Shown piece after piece: positions 14,066 through 26,571 of a DNA stretch of 64,000 nt. Positions within the stretch are counted from its first letter, which is position 1, and each line of letters begins with the position of its first letter. The position numbers and the translations under genes were made by a program. Source of the DNA: Diorhabda sublineata (taxonomy: Eukaryota > Arthropoda > Insecta > Coleoptera > Chrysomelidae); NCBI RefSeq assembly GCF_026230105.1, contig NW_026614199.1:124001-188000 (forward strand). Reading direction: 5' to 3'. Under the pieces are notes generated by a model, which was given only the letters and a program-made list of their open reading frames with translations, was not told the origin of the DNA and searched no databases.

Positions 14066-16949
14066 AAGCTCACTCAAATATATGAGAAATGTTGAAATTC
14101 GAGTTCAAATTAGGAAGATAGACTTTGAAAATTTTCAATCAACACAAAGTGACAATCGACCTCAATGGGCTTCAATGGATGTTAATCGAAGATATCTGAC
14201 AAAGTAAGATGCAAATTCACTCAAATATATGAGAAATGTTGAAATTCGACTTCAAATTAGGAAGATAGACTTTGAAAATTTCCAATCAACACAAAGTGAA
14301 AATCGACCTCAATGGGCTTCAATGGATGTTAATCGACGATATCTGACAAAGCAAGATGCAAACTCACTCAAATATATAAGGAATGTTGAAATTCGGCTTC
14401 AAACTAGAAAGATAGACTTTGAAAATTTTCAATCAACACAAAGTGACAATCGACCTCAATGGGCTTCAATGGATGTTAATCGAAGATATCTGACAAAGTA
14501 AGATGCAAACTCACTCAAATATATGAGAAATGTTGAAATTCGGCTTCAAACTAGAAAGATAGACTTTGAAAATTTTCAATCAACACAAAGTGAAAATCGA
14601 CCTCAATGGGCTTCAATGGATCTTAATCGACGATATCTGACAAAGTAAGATGCAAACTCACTCAAATATATAAGAAATGTTGAAATTCGACTTCAAATTA
14701 GGAAGATAGACTTTGAAAATTTTCAATCAACACAAAGTGAAAATCGACCTCAATGGGCTTCAATGGATGTTAATCGAAGATATCTGACAAAGTAAGATGC
14801 AAATTCACTCAAATATATGAGAAATGTTGAAATTCGACTTCAAATTAGGAAGATAGACTTTGAAAATTTCCAATCAACACAAAGTGAAAATCGACCTCAA
14901 TGGGCTTCAATGGATGTTAATCGACGATATCTGACAAAGCAAGATGCAAACTCACTCAAATATATAAGGAATGTTGAAATTCGGCCTCAAACTAGAAAGA
15001 TAGACTTTGAAAATTTTCATTCAACACAAAGTGACAATCGACCTCAATGGGCTTCAATGGATGTTAATCGAAGATATCTGACATAGTAAGATGCAAATTC
15101 ACTCAAATAGATGAGAAATGTTGAAATTCGACTTCAAATTAGGAAGATAGACTTTGAAAATTTGCAATCAACACAAAGTGAAAATCGACCTCAATGGGCT
15201 TCAATGGATGTTAATCGACGATATCTGACAAAGTAAGATGCAACCTCACTCAAATATATAAGAAATGTTGAAATTCGACTTCAAATTAGGAAGATAGACT
15301 TTGAAAATTTTCAATCAACACAAAGTGAAAATCGACCTCAATGGGCTTCAATGGATGTTAATCGACGATATCTGACAAAGTAAGATGCAAACTCACTCAA
15401 ATATATAAGGAATGTTGAAATTCGGCTTCAAACTAGAAAGATAGACTTTGAAAATTTTCAATCAACACAAAGTGACAATCGACCTCAATGGGCTTCAATG
15501 GATGTTAATCGACGATATCTGACAAAGCAAGATGCAAACTCACTCAAATATATAAGGAATGTTGAAATTCGGCTTCAAACTAGAAAGATAGACTTTGAAA
15601 ATTTTCAATCAACACAATGTGTAAATCGACCTCAATGGGCTTCAATGAATGTTGATCGACGATATCTTACAAAGTAAGATGCAAACTCACTCAAATATAT
15701 AAGAAATGTTGAAATTCGACTTCAAATTAGGAAGATAGACCTTGAAAATTTCCAATCAACACAAAGTGAAAATCGACCTCAATGGGCTTCAATGAATGTT
15801 GATCGACGATATCTGACAAAGTAAGATGTAAACTCACTCAAATATATGAGAAATGTTGGAATTCGGCTTCAAAACTAGATAGATAGACTTTGAAAATTTT
15901 CAATCAACACAAGTGAAAATCGACCTCAATGGGCTTCAATGGATCTTAATCGACGATATCTGACAAAGTAAGATGCAAACTCACTCAAATATATAAGAAA
16001 TGTTGAAATTCGACTTCAAATTAGGAAGATGGACTTTGAAAATTTTCAATCAACACAAAGTGAAAATCGACCTCAATGGGCTTCAATGGATGTTAATCGA
16101 CGATATCTGACAAAGTAAGATGCAAACTCACTCAAATATATAAGAAATGTTGAAATTCGACTTCAAATTAGGAAGATAGACTTTGAAAATTTTCAATCAA
16201 CACAAAGTGAAAATCGACCTCAATGGGCTTCAATGAATTGTCATCGACGATATCTGACAAAGTAAGATGCAAACTCACTCAAATATATAAGAAATGTTGA
16301 AATTCGACTTCAAATTAGGAAGATAGACTTTGAAAATTTTCAATCAACACAATGTGTAAATCGACCTCAATGGGATTCAATGAATGTTGATCGACGATAT
16401 CTTACAAAGTAAGATGCAAACTCACTCAAATATATAAGAAATGTTGAAATTCGACTTCAAATTAGGAAGATAGACCTTGAAAATTTTCAATCAACACAAA
16501 GTGAAAATCGACCTCAATGGGCTTCAATGAATGTTGATCGACGATATCTGACAAAGTAAGATGTAAACTCACTCAAATATATGAGAAAATTTGAAATTCG
16601 GCTTCAAACTAGAAAGATAGACTTTGAAAATTTTCAATCAACACAAAGTGAAAATCGACCTCAATGGGCTTCAATGGATCTTAATCGACGATATCTGACA
16701 AACTTAGATGCAAACTCACTCAAATATATGAGAAATGTTGAAATTCGACTTCAAATTAGGAAGATAGACTTTGAAAATTTTCAATCAACACAAAGTGACA
16801 ATCGACCTCAATGGGCTTCAATGGATGTTAATCGAAGATATCTGACAAAGTAAGATGCAAACTCACTCAAATATATAAGAAATGTTGAAATTCGACTTCA
16901 AATTAGGAAGATAGACCTTGAAAATTTTCAATCAACACAAAGTGAAAAT

Positions 16950-19900
16950 CGACCTCAATGGGCTTCAATGAATGTTGATCGACGATATCTGACAAAGTAA
17001 GATGTAAACTCACTCAAATATATGAGAAATGTTGAAATTCGGCTTCAAACTAGAAAGATAGACTTTGAAAATTTTCAATCAACACAAAGTGAAAATCGAC
17101 CTCAATGGGCTTCAATGGATCTTAATCGACGATATCTGACAAACTTAGATGCAAACTCACTCAAATATATGAGAAATGTTGAAATTCGACTTCAAATTAG
17201 GAAGATAGACTTTGAAAATTTTCAATCATCACAAAGTGAAAATCGACCTCAATGGACTTGAATGGATGTTAATCGACGATATCTGACAAAGTTAGATGCA
17301 AGCTCACTCAAATATATGAGAAATGTTGAAATTCGAGTTCAAATTAGGAAGATAGACTTTGAAAATTTTCAATCAACACAAAGTGACAATCGACCTCAAT
17401 GGGCTTCAATGGATGTTAATCGAAGATATCTGACAAAGTAAGATGCAAATTCACTCAAATATATGAGAAATGTTGAAATTCGACTTCAAATTAGGAAGAT
17501 AGACTTTGAAAATTTCCAATCAACACAAAGTGAAAATCGACCTCAATGGGCTTCAATGGATGTTAATCGACGATATCTGACAAAGCAAGATGCAAACTCA
17601 CTCAAATATATAAGGAATGTTGAAATACGGCTTCAAACTAGAAAGATAGACTTTGAAAATTTTCAATCAACACAAAGTGACAATCGACCTCAATGGGCTT
17701 CAATGGATGTTAATCGAAGATATCTGACAAAGTAAGATGCAAACTCACTCAAATATATGAGAAATGTTGAAATTCGGCTTCAAACTAGAAAGATAGACTT
17801 TGAAAATTTTCAATCAACACAAAGTGAAAATCGACCTCAATGGGCTTCAATGGATCTTAATCGACGATATCTGACAAAGTAAGATGCAAACTCACTCAAA
17901 TATATAAGAAATGTTGAAATTCGACTTCAAATTAGGAAGATAGACTTTGAAAATTTCCAATCAACACAAAGTGAAAATCGACCTCAATGGGCTTCAATGG
18001 ATGTTAATCGACGATATCTGACAAAGCAAGATGCAAACTCACTCAAATATATAAGGAATGTTGAAATTCGGCCTCAAACTAGAAAGATAGACTTTGAAAA
18101 TTTTCATTCAACACAAAGTGACAATCGACCTCAATGGGCTTCAATGGATGTTAATCGAAGATATCTGACATAGTAAGATGCAAATTCACTCAAATAGATG
18201 AGAAATGTTGAAATTCGACTTCAAATTAGGAAGATAGACTTTGAAAATTTGCAATCAACACAAAGTGAAAATCGACCTCAATGGGCTTCAATGGATGTTA
18301 ATCGACGATATCTGACAAAGTAAGATGCAAACTCACTCAAATATATAAGAAATGTTGAAATTCGACTTCAAATTAGGAAGATAGACTTTGAAAATTTTCA
18401 ATCAACACAAAGTGAAAATCGACCTCAATGGGCTTCAATGAATGTTGATCGACGATATCTGACAAAGTAAGATGCAAACTCACTCAAATATATAAGAAAT
18501 GTTGAAATTCGACTTCAAATTAGGAAGATAGACTTTGAAAATTTTCAATCAACACAATGTGTAAATCGACCTCAATGGGCTTCAATGAATGTTGATCGAC
18601 GATATCTTACAAAGTCAGATGCAAACTCACTCAAATATATAAGTAATGTTGAAATTCGACTTCAAATTAGGAAGATAGACCTTGAAAATTTTCAATCAAC
18701 ACAAAGTGAAAATCGACCTCAATGGGCTTCAATGAATGTTGATCGACGATATCTGACAAAGTAAGATGTAAACTCACTCAAATATATGAGAAATGTTGAA
18801 ATTCGGCTTCAAACTAGAAAGATAGACTTTGAAAATTTTCAATCAACACAAAGTGACAATCGACCTCAATGGGCTTCAATGGATGTTAATCGAAGATATC
18901 TGACAAAGTAAGATGCAAATTCACTCAAATATATGAGAAATGTTGAAATTCGACTTCAAATTAGGAAGATAGACTTTGAAAATTTCCAATAAACACAAAG
19001 TGGAAATCGACCTCAATGGGCTTCAATGGATCTTAATCGACGATATCTGACAAAGTAAGATGCAAACTCACTCAAATATATAAGAAATGTTGAAATTCGA
19101 CTTCAAATTAGGAAGATAGACTTTGAAAATTTACAATCAACACAAAGTGAAAATCGACCTCAATGGGCTTCAATGGATGTTAATCGACGATATCTGACAA
19201 AGTAAGATGCAAACTCACTCAAATATATAAGAAATGTTGAAATTCGACTTCAAATTAGGAAGATAGACTTTGAAAATTTTCAATCAACACAAAGTGAAAA
19301 TCGACCTCAATGGGCTTCAATGAATGTTGATCGACGATATCTGACAAAGTAAGATGCAAACTCACTCAAATATATAAGAAATGTTGAAATTCGACTTCAA
19401 ATTAGGAAGATAGACTTTGAAAATTTTCAATCAACACAATGTGTAAATCGACCTCAATGGGCTTCAATGAATGTTGATCGACGATATCTGACAAAGTAAG
19501 ATGTAAACTCACTCAAATATATGAGAAATGTTGAAATTCGGCTTCAAACTAGAAAGATAGACTTTGAAAATTTTCAATCAACACAAAGTGAAAATCGACC
19601 TCAATGGGCTTCAATGGATCTTAATCGACGATATCTGACAAACTTAGATGCAAACTCACTCAAATATATGAGAAATGTTGAAATTCGACTTCAAATTAGG
19701 AAGATAGATTTTGAAAATTTTCAATCATCACAAAGTGAAAATCGACCTCAATGGACTTGAATGGATGTTAATCGACGATATCTGACAAAGTTAGATGCAA
19801 GCTCACTCAAATATATGAGAAATGTTGAAATTCGAGTTCAAATTAGGAAGATAGACTTTGAAAATTTTCAATCAACACAAAGTGACAATCGACCTCAATG

Positions 19901-20449
19901 GGCTTCAATGGATGTTAATCGAAGATATCTGACAAAGTAAGATGCAAATTCACTCAAATATATGAGAAATGTTGAAATTCGACTTCAAATTAGGAAGATA
20001 GACTTTGAAAATTTCCAATCAACACAAAGTGAAAATCGACCTCAATGGGCTTCAATGGATGTTAATCGACGATATCTGACAAAGCAAGATGCAAACTCAC
20101 TCAAATATATAAGGAATGTTGAAATTCGGCTTCAAACTAGAAAGATAGACTTTGAAAATTTTCAATCAACACAAAGTGACAATCGACCTCAATGGGCTTC
20201 AATGGATGTTAATCGAAGATATCTGACAAAGTAAGATGCAAACTCACTCAAATATATGAGAAATGTTGAAATTCGGCTTCAAACTAGAAAGATAGACTTT
20301 GAAAATTTTCAATCAACACAAAGTGAAAATCGACCTCAATGGGCTTCAATGGATCTTAATCGACGATATCTGACAAAGTAAGATGCAAACTCACTCAAAT
20401 ATATAAGAAATGTTGAAATTCGACTTCAAATTAGGAAGATATACTTTGA
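16950..20449. repeat. 1.0-kb satellite block repeated 2499 bp apart
   Basis: About 16950-17950 is repeated at 19449-20449, an offset of 17 monomers. Shared markers include GTAAGATGTAAACTC, TTTTCAATCATCACAAAG (near 17222 and 19721) and the TGGACTTGAATGG variant. The sequence between the blocks (about 17950-19450) is other satellite monomers, with TAAGTAATG and GTCAGATG variants. Boundaries are approximate. Confidence 0.7.
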
Positions 20450-22614
20450 AAATTTTCAATCAACACAAAGTGAAAATCGACCACAATGGGCTTCAATGGA
20501 TGTTAATCGAAGATATCTGACAAAGTAAGATGCAAATTCACTCAAATATATGAGAAATGTTGAAATTCGACTTCAAATTAGGAAGATAGACTTTGAAAAT
20601 TTCCAATCAACACAAAGTGAAAATCGACCTCAATGGGCTTCAATGGATGTTAATCGACGATATCTGACAAAGCAAGATGCAAACTCACTCAAATATATAA
20701 GGAATGTTGAAATTCGGCTTCAAACTAGAAAGATAGACTTTGAAAATTTTCAATCAACACAAAGTGACAATCGACCTCAATGGGCTTCAATGGATGTTAA
20801 TCGAAGATATCTGACAAAGTAAGATGCAAATTCACTCAAATAGATGAGAAATGTTGAAATTCGACTTCAAATTAGGAAGATAGACTTTGAAAATTTGCAA
20901 TCAACACAAAGTGAAAATCGACCTCAATGGGCTTCAATGGATGTTAATCGACGATATCTGACAAAGTAAGATGCAAACTCACTCAAATATATAAGAAATG
21001 TTGAAATTCGACTTCAAATTAGGAAGATAGACTTTGAAAATTTTCAATCAACACAAAGTGAAAATCGACCTCAATGGGCTTCAATGAATGTTGATCGACG
21101 ATATCTGACAAAGTAAGATGCAAACTCACTCAAATATATAAGAAATGTTGAAATTCGACTTCAAATTAGGAAGATAGACTTTGAAAATTTTCAATCAACA
21201 CAATGTGTAAATCGACCTCAATGGGCTTCAATGAATGTTGATCGACGATATCTTACAAAGTAAGATGCAAACTCACTCAAATATATAAGAAATGTTGAAA
21301 TTCGACTTCAAATTAGGAAGATAGACTTTGAAAATTTTCAATCAACACAAAGTGAAAATCGACCTCAATGGGCTTCAATGAATGTTGATCGACGATATCT
21401 GACAAAGTAAGATGTAAACTCACTCAAATATATGAGAAATGTTGAAATTCGGCTTCAAACTAGAAAGATAGACTTTGAAAATTTTCAATCAACACAAAGT
21501 GACAATCGACCTCAATGGGCTTCAATGGATGTTAATCGAAGATATCTGACAAAGTAAGATGCAAATTCACTCAAATAGATGAGAAATGTTGAAATTCGAC
21601 TTCAAATTAGGAAGATAGACTTTGAAAATTTGCAATCAACACAAAGTGAAAATCGACCTCAATGGGCTTCAATGGATGTTAATCGACGATATCTGACAAA
21701 GTAAGATGCAAACTCACTCAAATATATGAGAAATGTTGAAATTCGGCTTCAAACTAGAAAGATAGACTTTGAAAATTTTCAATCAACACAAAGTGACAAT
21801 CGACCTCAATGGGCTTCAATGGATGTTAATCGAAGATATCTGACAAAGTAAGATGCAAATTCACTCAAATATATGAGAAATGTTGAAATTCGACTTCAAA
21901 TTAGGAAGATAGACTTTGAAAATTTCCAATAAACACAAAGTGAAAATCGACCTCAATGGGCTTCAATGGATCTTAATCGACGATATCTGACAAAGTAAGA
22001 TGCAAACTCACTCAAATATATAAGAAATGTTGAAATTCGACTTCAAATTAGGAAGATAGACTTTGAAAATTTACAATCAACACAAAGTGAAAATCGACCT
22101 CAATGGGCTTCAATGGATGTTAATCGACGATATCTGACAAAGTAAGATGCAAACTCACTCAAATATATAAGAAATGTTGAAATTCGACTTCAAATTAGGA
22201 AGATAGACTTTGAAAATTTTCAATCAACACAAAGTGAAAATCGACCTCAATGGGCTTCAATGAATGTTGATCGACGATATCTGACAAAGTAAGATGCAAA
22301 CTCACTCAAATATATAAGAAATGTTGAAATTCGACTTCAAATTAGGAAGATAGACTTTGAAAATTTTCAATCAACACAATGTGTAAATCGACCTCAATGG
22401 GCTTCAATGAATGTTGATCGACGATATCTTACAAAGTAAGATGCAAACTCACTCAAATATATAAGAAATGTTGAAATTCGACTTCAAATCAGGAAAATAG
22501 ACTTTGAAAATTTTCAATCAACACAAAGTGAAAATCGATCTCAATGGGCTTCAATGATGTTAATCGACGATATCTAACAAAGTCAGATGCTAACTCATTC
22601 AAATATATAAGAAA

Positions 22615-22618
22615 CTAG
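22615..22618 (-). other. Helitron 3' terminus CTAG
   Basis: CTAG is palindromic, so it reads the same on both strands; it fits the family rule CTRR. The next base outward on the minus strand is T, as expected for insertion between A and T. Confidence 0.9.
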
Positions 22619-22626
22619 CTGACCCG

Positions 22627-22644
22627 GCCACGCGTTGCTGTGGC
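22627..22644 (-). terminator. Helitron 3' subterminal hairpin
   Basis: GCCAC (22644-22640) pairs with GTGGC (22631-22627) on the minus strand around an 8-nt loop, 12 nt upstream of the CTAG terminus. The element's 3' end GCGTGGCCGGGTCAGCTAG is G/C-rich against AT-rich surroundings. In Helitrons this hairpin marks the 3' end and promotes termination of rolling-circle transfer; when it is bypassed, flanking DNA can be captured. This is a transposition terminator, not a transcription terminator. Confidence 0.85.
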
Positions 22645-22958
22645 TGAAGTTTTTGTTATATTACATTATAGTAAACAATCTAAGAGGAACGATAAAAGAA
22701 CATCAGACACGGAGTCCACTATGCTTATTTACACAGATGGTATTTGAAAAAAAAAATGGTGATCTCCTTATTTGACTTTCTACTACTATAACCCTTTAGT
22801 ACAATGAAATTATTTACGAACAAAGACGAAAATGTTGATGGTGGTATACAAATTCACTGGATTGAGATTTGAAGGGGAAGTACGTTGAACACAATTAATT
22901 AAAATGTTCTTACACTTGATATTAAGCAGAAATCAATACAAAATAAAAATTTATCAGA

Positions 22959-22964
22959 TTTATT
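22959..22964 (-). promoter_or_regulatory. Possible AATAAA polyadenylation signal
   Basis: The hexamer AATAAA occurs on the coding strand about 160 nt after the transposase stop codon. In AT-rich DNA this hexamer arises easily by chance, so the call rests on position only. Confidence 0.35.
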
Positions 22965-23124
22965 ATTTCCATTTAATTTTATAACAAATAAGTATATTAC
23001 AGTATAATACAGTAAATAACATGTGACGCTTAAACATCATGAATGAGGTAGGCAAGGCAGACAGTCTTAAACTTTTAAACATTAATGTCTCTTTTTTTGA
23101 ATTATAAATACTTTCAATTTCAAT

Positions 23125-24468
23125 TTAATTTAACACCAATCGGTGCACAATGTTTTTGGTTAACCTGTCTTTAGCTAACACAAATAGATTCGACGGTTTC
23201 CCAACACGTGAACACGCAACATATAGTTGCCCATGAGAAAAACATGGATTTTCCAAATCTAAACCACAAATGGACATTGTTTGACCTTGAGATTTATTTA
23301 TAGACATGGCGAAAGCTAAACGAATTGGAAACTGTAGCCTTTTGAAGGGTATGGTAGAATCTGATGGTATCATCGGAATACGTGGCAGAAAAACCACTTT
23401 TCCTTTAAACTTCCCAGCCAAAATGGTTGCTTCAAGAATGTTACCGGTGATCTTTTTGATGACCAAACGCGTACCGTTACATAATTGAGGCGGATTCAAA
23501 TTACGGAGGAGAATAATAGGGGAACCAATCTTTAATCGAAGATTATGTGGTGGCATTCCAGGTATATCTAATGAATTTAAAAATTCAATCGGAAAATTTA
23601 CACTTTCATTTTCATCAACAACAGTATCGATTGATTTAAAAGACATCAGATCGCCTGGTAACAACTGTTGTATCTGGAAGTTAATTTCGTCAACATCAAC
23701 GTTTTTGGCTGCCAAAATCGCCCGTTGACTGAGCCATTCATGATTCAAATAATTATTCTGTATATCCGGGAAAATACTCTGAATCAATTCATTTTTATCC
23801 TGAACAACAGTGCAAAAATTGTCTGGTAGTTTAATGCATTGCGTATTTGGTTGCAGTTCTATTTTACCGTTCCCAATATCTAGTAGTTGTTCGGAAAATA
23901 TTTGTGCTGATGGATCATTTTGCAATTGTACTCGCATATTTATGGTCAATCGAAGTGTTTCAACACTTCGCCATAAGAATGATTGTTTCAAACATGCATT
24001 AATCTCATCCGCGAAAGTTGAGCGAGGTATAACCGGTAAGGTCTGCCGGAAGTCACCAGACAAAAGTAAGATAACACCACCGAAAAGTCTATTATTGCTG
24101 TTTAAATCTTGCATAGTTCTGTTTAATGCTTCAAGTGAATATTTGTGTGCCATTGTGCACTCATCCCAAATTATTATAGAACTCTTTCGCAACACTGCAG
24201 CTATTCCACTATTCTTTTTGATGTTACACATTGCATCTGGTTTATTATGAACGTCCAATGGCAGCTTGAATGTTGAATGTGCTGTTCGCCCACCATCCAG
24301 TAAAGTAGCCGCAATGCCTGACGATGCTACTGCTAATGCGATTTTTTGTTGCGACCGTATTTTGGCAAGAATCAACGATATTAAAAATGTCTTACCGGTT
24401 CCACCGGGTGCATCCAAGAAAAAAAAAACCGCCTTGTTCAGCAGCAACAGCCAGCATAATCCGATCAT
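23125..24468 (-). CDS. Helitron Rep-helicase, exon 2 part B: PIF1-like SF1 helicase domain (frameshifted)
   Basis: This open frame holds the C-terminal DNA helicase that unwinds the element during transposition. Walker A is APGGTGKT at 20-27 (K26). Other superfamily 1B/PIF1 motifs follow in order: SGIAATLL (50-57), Walker B IIIWDE with D102 and E103, SGDFRQTLPV (137-146), the NMR motif (177-179), NGTR (331-334), and the C-terminal NKSQGQT (391-397) with YVACSR (416-421) supplying the arginine finger. The set is complete and ends in TAA at 23127-23125. The first 14 or so residues from the apparent Met are not genuine: they are the wrong frame upstream of the T10 run. True helicase sequence starts at the FFFLDAPGG join. 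It is most likely part of the same protein as the Rep domain, not a separate gene. Total joined length would be about 1,495 codons, the size usual for animal Helitron transposases. Confidence 0.92.
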   Translation of the reverse strand: MIGLCWLLLLNKAVFFFLDAPGGTGKTFLISLILAKIRSQQKIALAVASSGIAATLLDGGRTAHSTFKLPLDVHNKPDAMCNIKKNSGIAAVLRKSSIIIWDECTMAHKYSLEALNRTMQDLNSNNRLFGGVILLLSGDFRQTLPVIPRSTFADEINACLKQSFLWRSVETLRLTINMRVQLQNDPSAQIFSEQLLDIGNGKIELQPNTQCIKLPDNFCTVVQDKNELIQSIFPDIQNNYLNHEWLSQRAILAAKNVDVDEINFQIQQLLPGDLMSFKSIDTVVDENESVNFPIEFLNSLDIPGMPPHNLRLKIGSPIILLRNLNPPQLCNGTRLVIKKITGNILEATILAGKFKGKVVFLPRIPMIPSDSTIPFKRLQFPIRLAFAMSINKSQGQTMSICGLDLENPCFSHGQLYVACSRVGKPSNLFVLAKDRLTKNIVHRLVLN

Positions 24469-26487
24469 AAATAATTTTTTGTTCTGCTGTCAGTAATGGT
24501 TCACTGTTCATGATAATTGTTGCTAAACTTCCATGGTCATATTGCTTTTCTCGTTGTAAATCGGTATTGACTAAGTCGGTGGCTGGACGATTAGGTGATG
24601 GCATACCATAATGATTAAGTGGTAAATTTGAAATAAGAACACATAAATCCTCGATCAAGACCAATGCTTCATTGTACATCTCTGGTGTATAATCTATGTT
24701 TTGGCATTGATTTGTTTGTCTAATTCGGTGCAAGATGTCTTCTGTCATACAATTTCTATATTTTTCCCACAAAGTTTGTGCTTGCGAGGGATAACATGTC
24801 GTCAAAATAATTGCAAACAACTGACGAATGTTATTCGGTGTTGATGTCAACGCAGCATCAGCAAGCGTTAAGTCCCAATGGTTATCGTCTTCTAGCAATT
24901 GCAGTTCACGACATGCATCCTGGTATGTATTGAATACTCGACCATTAACTGTTCGTAAAAATTCAAAAGACGTTGGTCCGGGAACATTCACCAATAACAA
25001 ACGTAAATAGAAGCACTCACGTTGCTTTGGATGTACCGTGTAAAGTCTCCCCAATGTCTTAGCTTTGAATATGCCTGTAATGGAAGGATGTGGTTTTCCT
25101 TGTTTCCGTGGCTCCCATTTTTTACTGGATTTGTTCCATGTGAAGTAACGTGGAACATCACCATACACCAATGTCTTCGCGAATTGGCCAAAAACATCAG
25201 GTTTTTGACACAATGTAAAAAATTCAGTTAGAGTCGTTTTCGGAGCTTCGAACGCTCTTTGGAGAACATTTTCTCCAGTAAAGTATACACGTTGACCGTT
25301 TTCAAGATGTATTGCCAGATGTTGGACAGCAGGATCTCTTTCGTGGATGGGAAAGCTGAGAATATGCCAAATAGCTTCATTGCTGCTAATGTATCTGCCC
25401 ATTTGGTATCGTGCTATTTCGTCATTTTTATTTATGTTTTGTACTTCAAATATGGCCAAATCACTGCCTTTGTTTACATATTTACAAATATACTTAATTG
25501 ATTTAACAGAACTGCAAAGCTCAACATTGATATGAGCTTTGTAAGTTTTTGAAAGTAGTGGTGAGTATGGTACCACCCACTGATTATCAAACTCAACTTG
25601 ATTTGGAAAGTTCGGCAGTCGCATTGTAAATGTGTGGCCACCATTCTCAGTACTTCTGCGGCGATACATTGGATAACCATCAATATCCGTGATCGTGTCA
25701 TTCGTATGCGGCTTTGGGAAGTTTTTTTTACATTTTCCATTTTCCATGCACGGTGACGTCATGTTGAAAGCACCGCATGGCCCATGGATCATGTGTTTGG
25801 TGACAATATCAAATAATTCTTGATCAATTAATGGGTCTGGAATTTCGGCTGAAATTATTTGATCGATTTCTTCAGGACGGATTCTATCTTTAAGCCAAAC
25901 CAAAATGTGGGCATGAGGCAAACCTCGCTTTTGCCACTCTATCGTATACAGCCAACAACGTGTGATACCAAAAATTGAATATTTAACAATAAAATCAATT
26001 AAGGATTTCAATTTTTGTTTAAACACCCGTGCAGTTAAATCATGACGATGAATGGCTTGTTGTCCTGGCAATAGTAAAGTTTGTATCTCTTCCCAATTCG
26101 GATTACATGTGAATGTAATAAATAAATCCGGTCGGCCGTAATGACGTACGTAAGTCATCGCATCTTGTATGTATTCCTGCATGTTCCGTGGGCTGCCGAT
26201 GTAGCTTGAAGGTAAAATGAAAGCATTACCGATGTCATTGGGATTTAAATTTCCATCGATGTTTCCAGCAACAGCATCTCGTAAGTGAATATATTCTTCC
26301 GATCGTAGTTTTGCCTGGTTGAATCGAAGGAATCGCAAGCGTTCGCTTTCGACCTTAGCATACATATCAACAATGTATTGATGGAACAGCTGACGATATC
26401 GAAGGATATAATTGTCTTGATGTTGTCTAACCATTATTCGGTGTGCGTAGTAGTTCATTGAGCTAACTTTTTTATTTCTGTAATCAC
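24392..26487 (-). CDS. Helitron Rep-helicase, exon 2 part A: HUH Rep endonuclease domain
   Basis: This part carries the catalytic Rep nuclease, which nicks and joins single strands in rolling-circle transposition. Numbering from the Met at 26458: conserved FITFTCNPNW at 113-122; the HUH metal-binding motif GLPHAHILVWL with H182 and H184; and the two catalytic tyrosines Y323 and Y327 in YICKYVNKG. All key residues are present. Residues 622-677 lead into the helicase, with LTAEQKIIYDRI just before the nucleotide-binding loop. Nine codons upstream of that Met also belong to the exon (26487-26459), so the Met is probably internal. At 24419-24428 a T10 run on the coding strand shifts the frame; after GGFFFL the protein reads seven foreign residues and stops at 24392. 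The helicase continues in another frame. Confidence 0.9.
24419..24428 (-). other. T10 homopolymer carrying a one-base frameshift
   Basis: Ten A on the plus strand (T10 on the coding strand) lie in codons for the FFF before Walker A. Nine would keep the Rep and helicase frames continuous; ten split the gene into two frames that overlap by 77 bp. All conserved motifs lie intact on both sides. It could be a real inactivating slip, a polymorphism or a base-calling error in a homopolymer. Confidence 0.85.
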
Positions 26488-26571
26488 CTAAAAAAATAAA
26501 AAATAAAATGCAATACGAAATTAAAATCTATACATACAGTAAGAAAATAAATAGATAATTGTCAAATTTAC
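26488..26571 (-). other. 84-bp GT-AG intron in the Rep-helicase gene
   Basis: On the minus strand the donor is G|GTAAATTTG at 26571 and the acceptor is TTTTTTTAG|GTGATT at 26488, preceded by a long T/A-rich tract. Splicing joins the codon G|GT (Gly) and gives DPNTGDYRNKKVSSMNYY, which matches the usual join of this protein family around KKVSSMNYY. Without splicing the upstream frame stops at 26528. Splicing is inferred from frame and motif continuity, not from transcripts. Confidence 0.85.

Larger units (their letters stand above)
1..22614. repeat. 147-bp tandem satellite, left array
   Basis: About 154 head-to-tail monomers with a 147-bp period fill this stretch without any unique sequence. 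The period is seen directly: the same motifs recur at multiples of 147 (for example starts at 4824, 5265, 5706 and 6147 are 441 apart). Each monomer runs from GATGCAAACTCACTC through AGGAAGATAGACTTTG, AATCGACCTCAATGGGC and ATCGACGATATCTGAC. Subfamily markers common here are CGGCTTCAAACTAGAAAG, GACAATCGACC, a TAA stop in AAAGTAAGATG, and GAATGTTGATCGACG. A few one-base indels occur (near 8877, 12110, 13872, 15870, 15911 and 22550). The array is AT-rich and its last monomer is cut by the Helitron. No gene was recognised; a few dozen short forward open frames reflect the repeat length only. Role is inferred: non-coding heterochromatic, possibly centromeric, satellite. Confidence 0.97.
22615..23124 (-). 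other. Helitron 3' non-coding region
   Basis: These 510 bp lie between the stop codon of the transposase gene and the 3' end of the element. The sequence is AT-rich and unique within the window, with no reading frame of note. It should hold the 3' UTR and the 3' transposition signals. A possible polyadenylation signal is at 22959-22964 and the terminal hairpin at 22627-22644. Confidence 0.8.

Noticed and set aside
267..20822. Many forward frames of 79-139 codons in the left array
   Set aside because: They are pieces of the 49-codon satellite repeat, bounded by recurrent stops, with no start context, no family resemblance and mostly amino-acid-changing differences between units.
1..22614. CENP-B box in the satellite
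   Set aside because: The only TTCG contexts (ATTCGACTTCAAATTAGG and ATTCGGCTTCAAACTAG) do not fit TTCGNNNNANNCGGG: the required A and the CGGG are missing.
23306..25501. Plus-strand frames inside the Helitron (60-146 codons)
   Set aside because: They lie opposite the Rep-helicase gene, which has complete motifs on the minus strand; they are shadows.
24988..25740. Minus-strand frames of 69 and 88 codons in the Rep region
   Set aside because: They overlap the Rep domain in another frame and resemble nothing recognisable.
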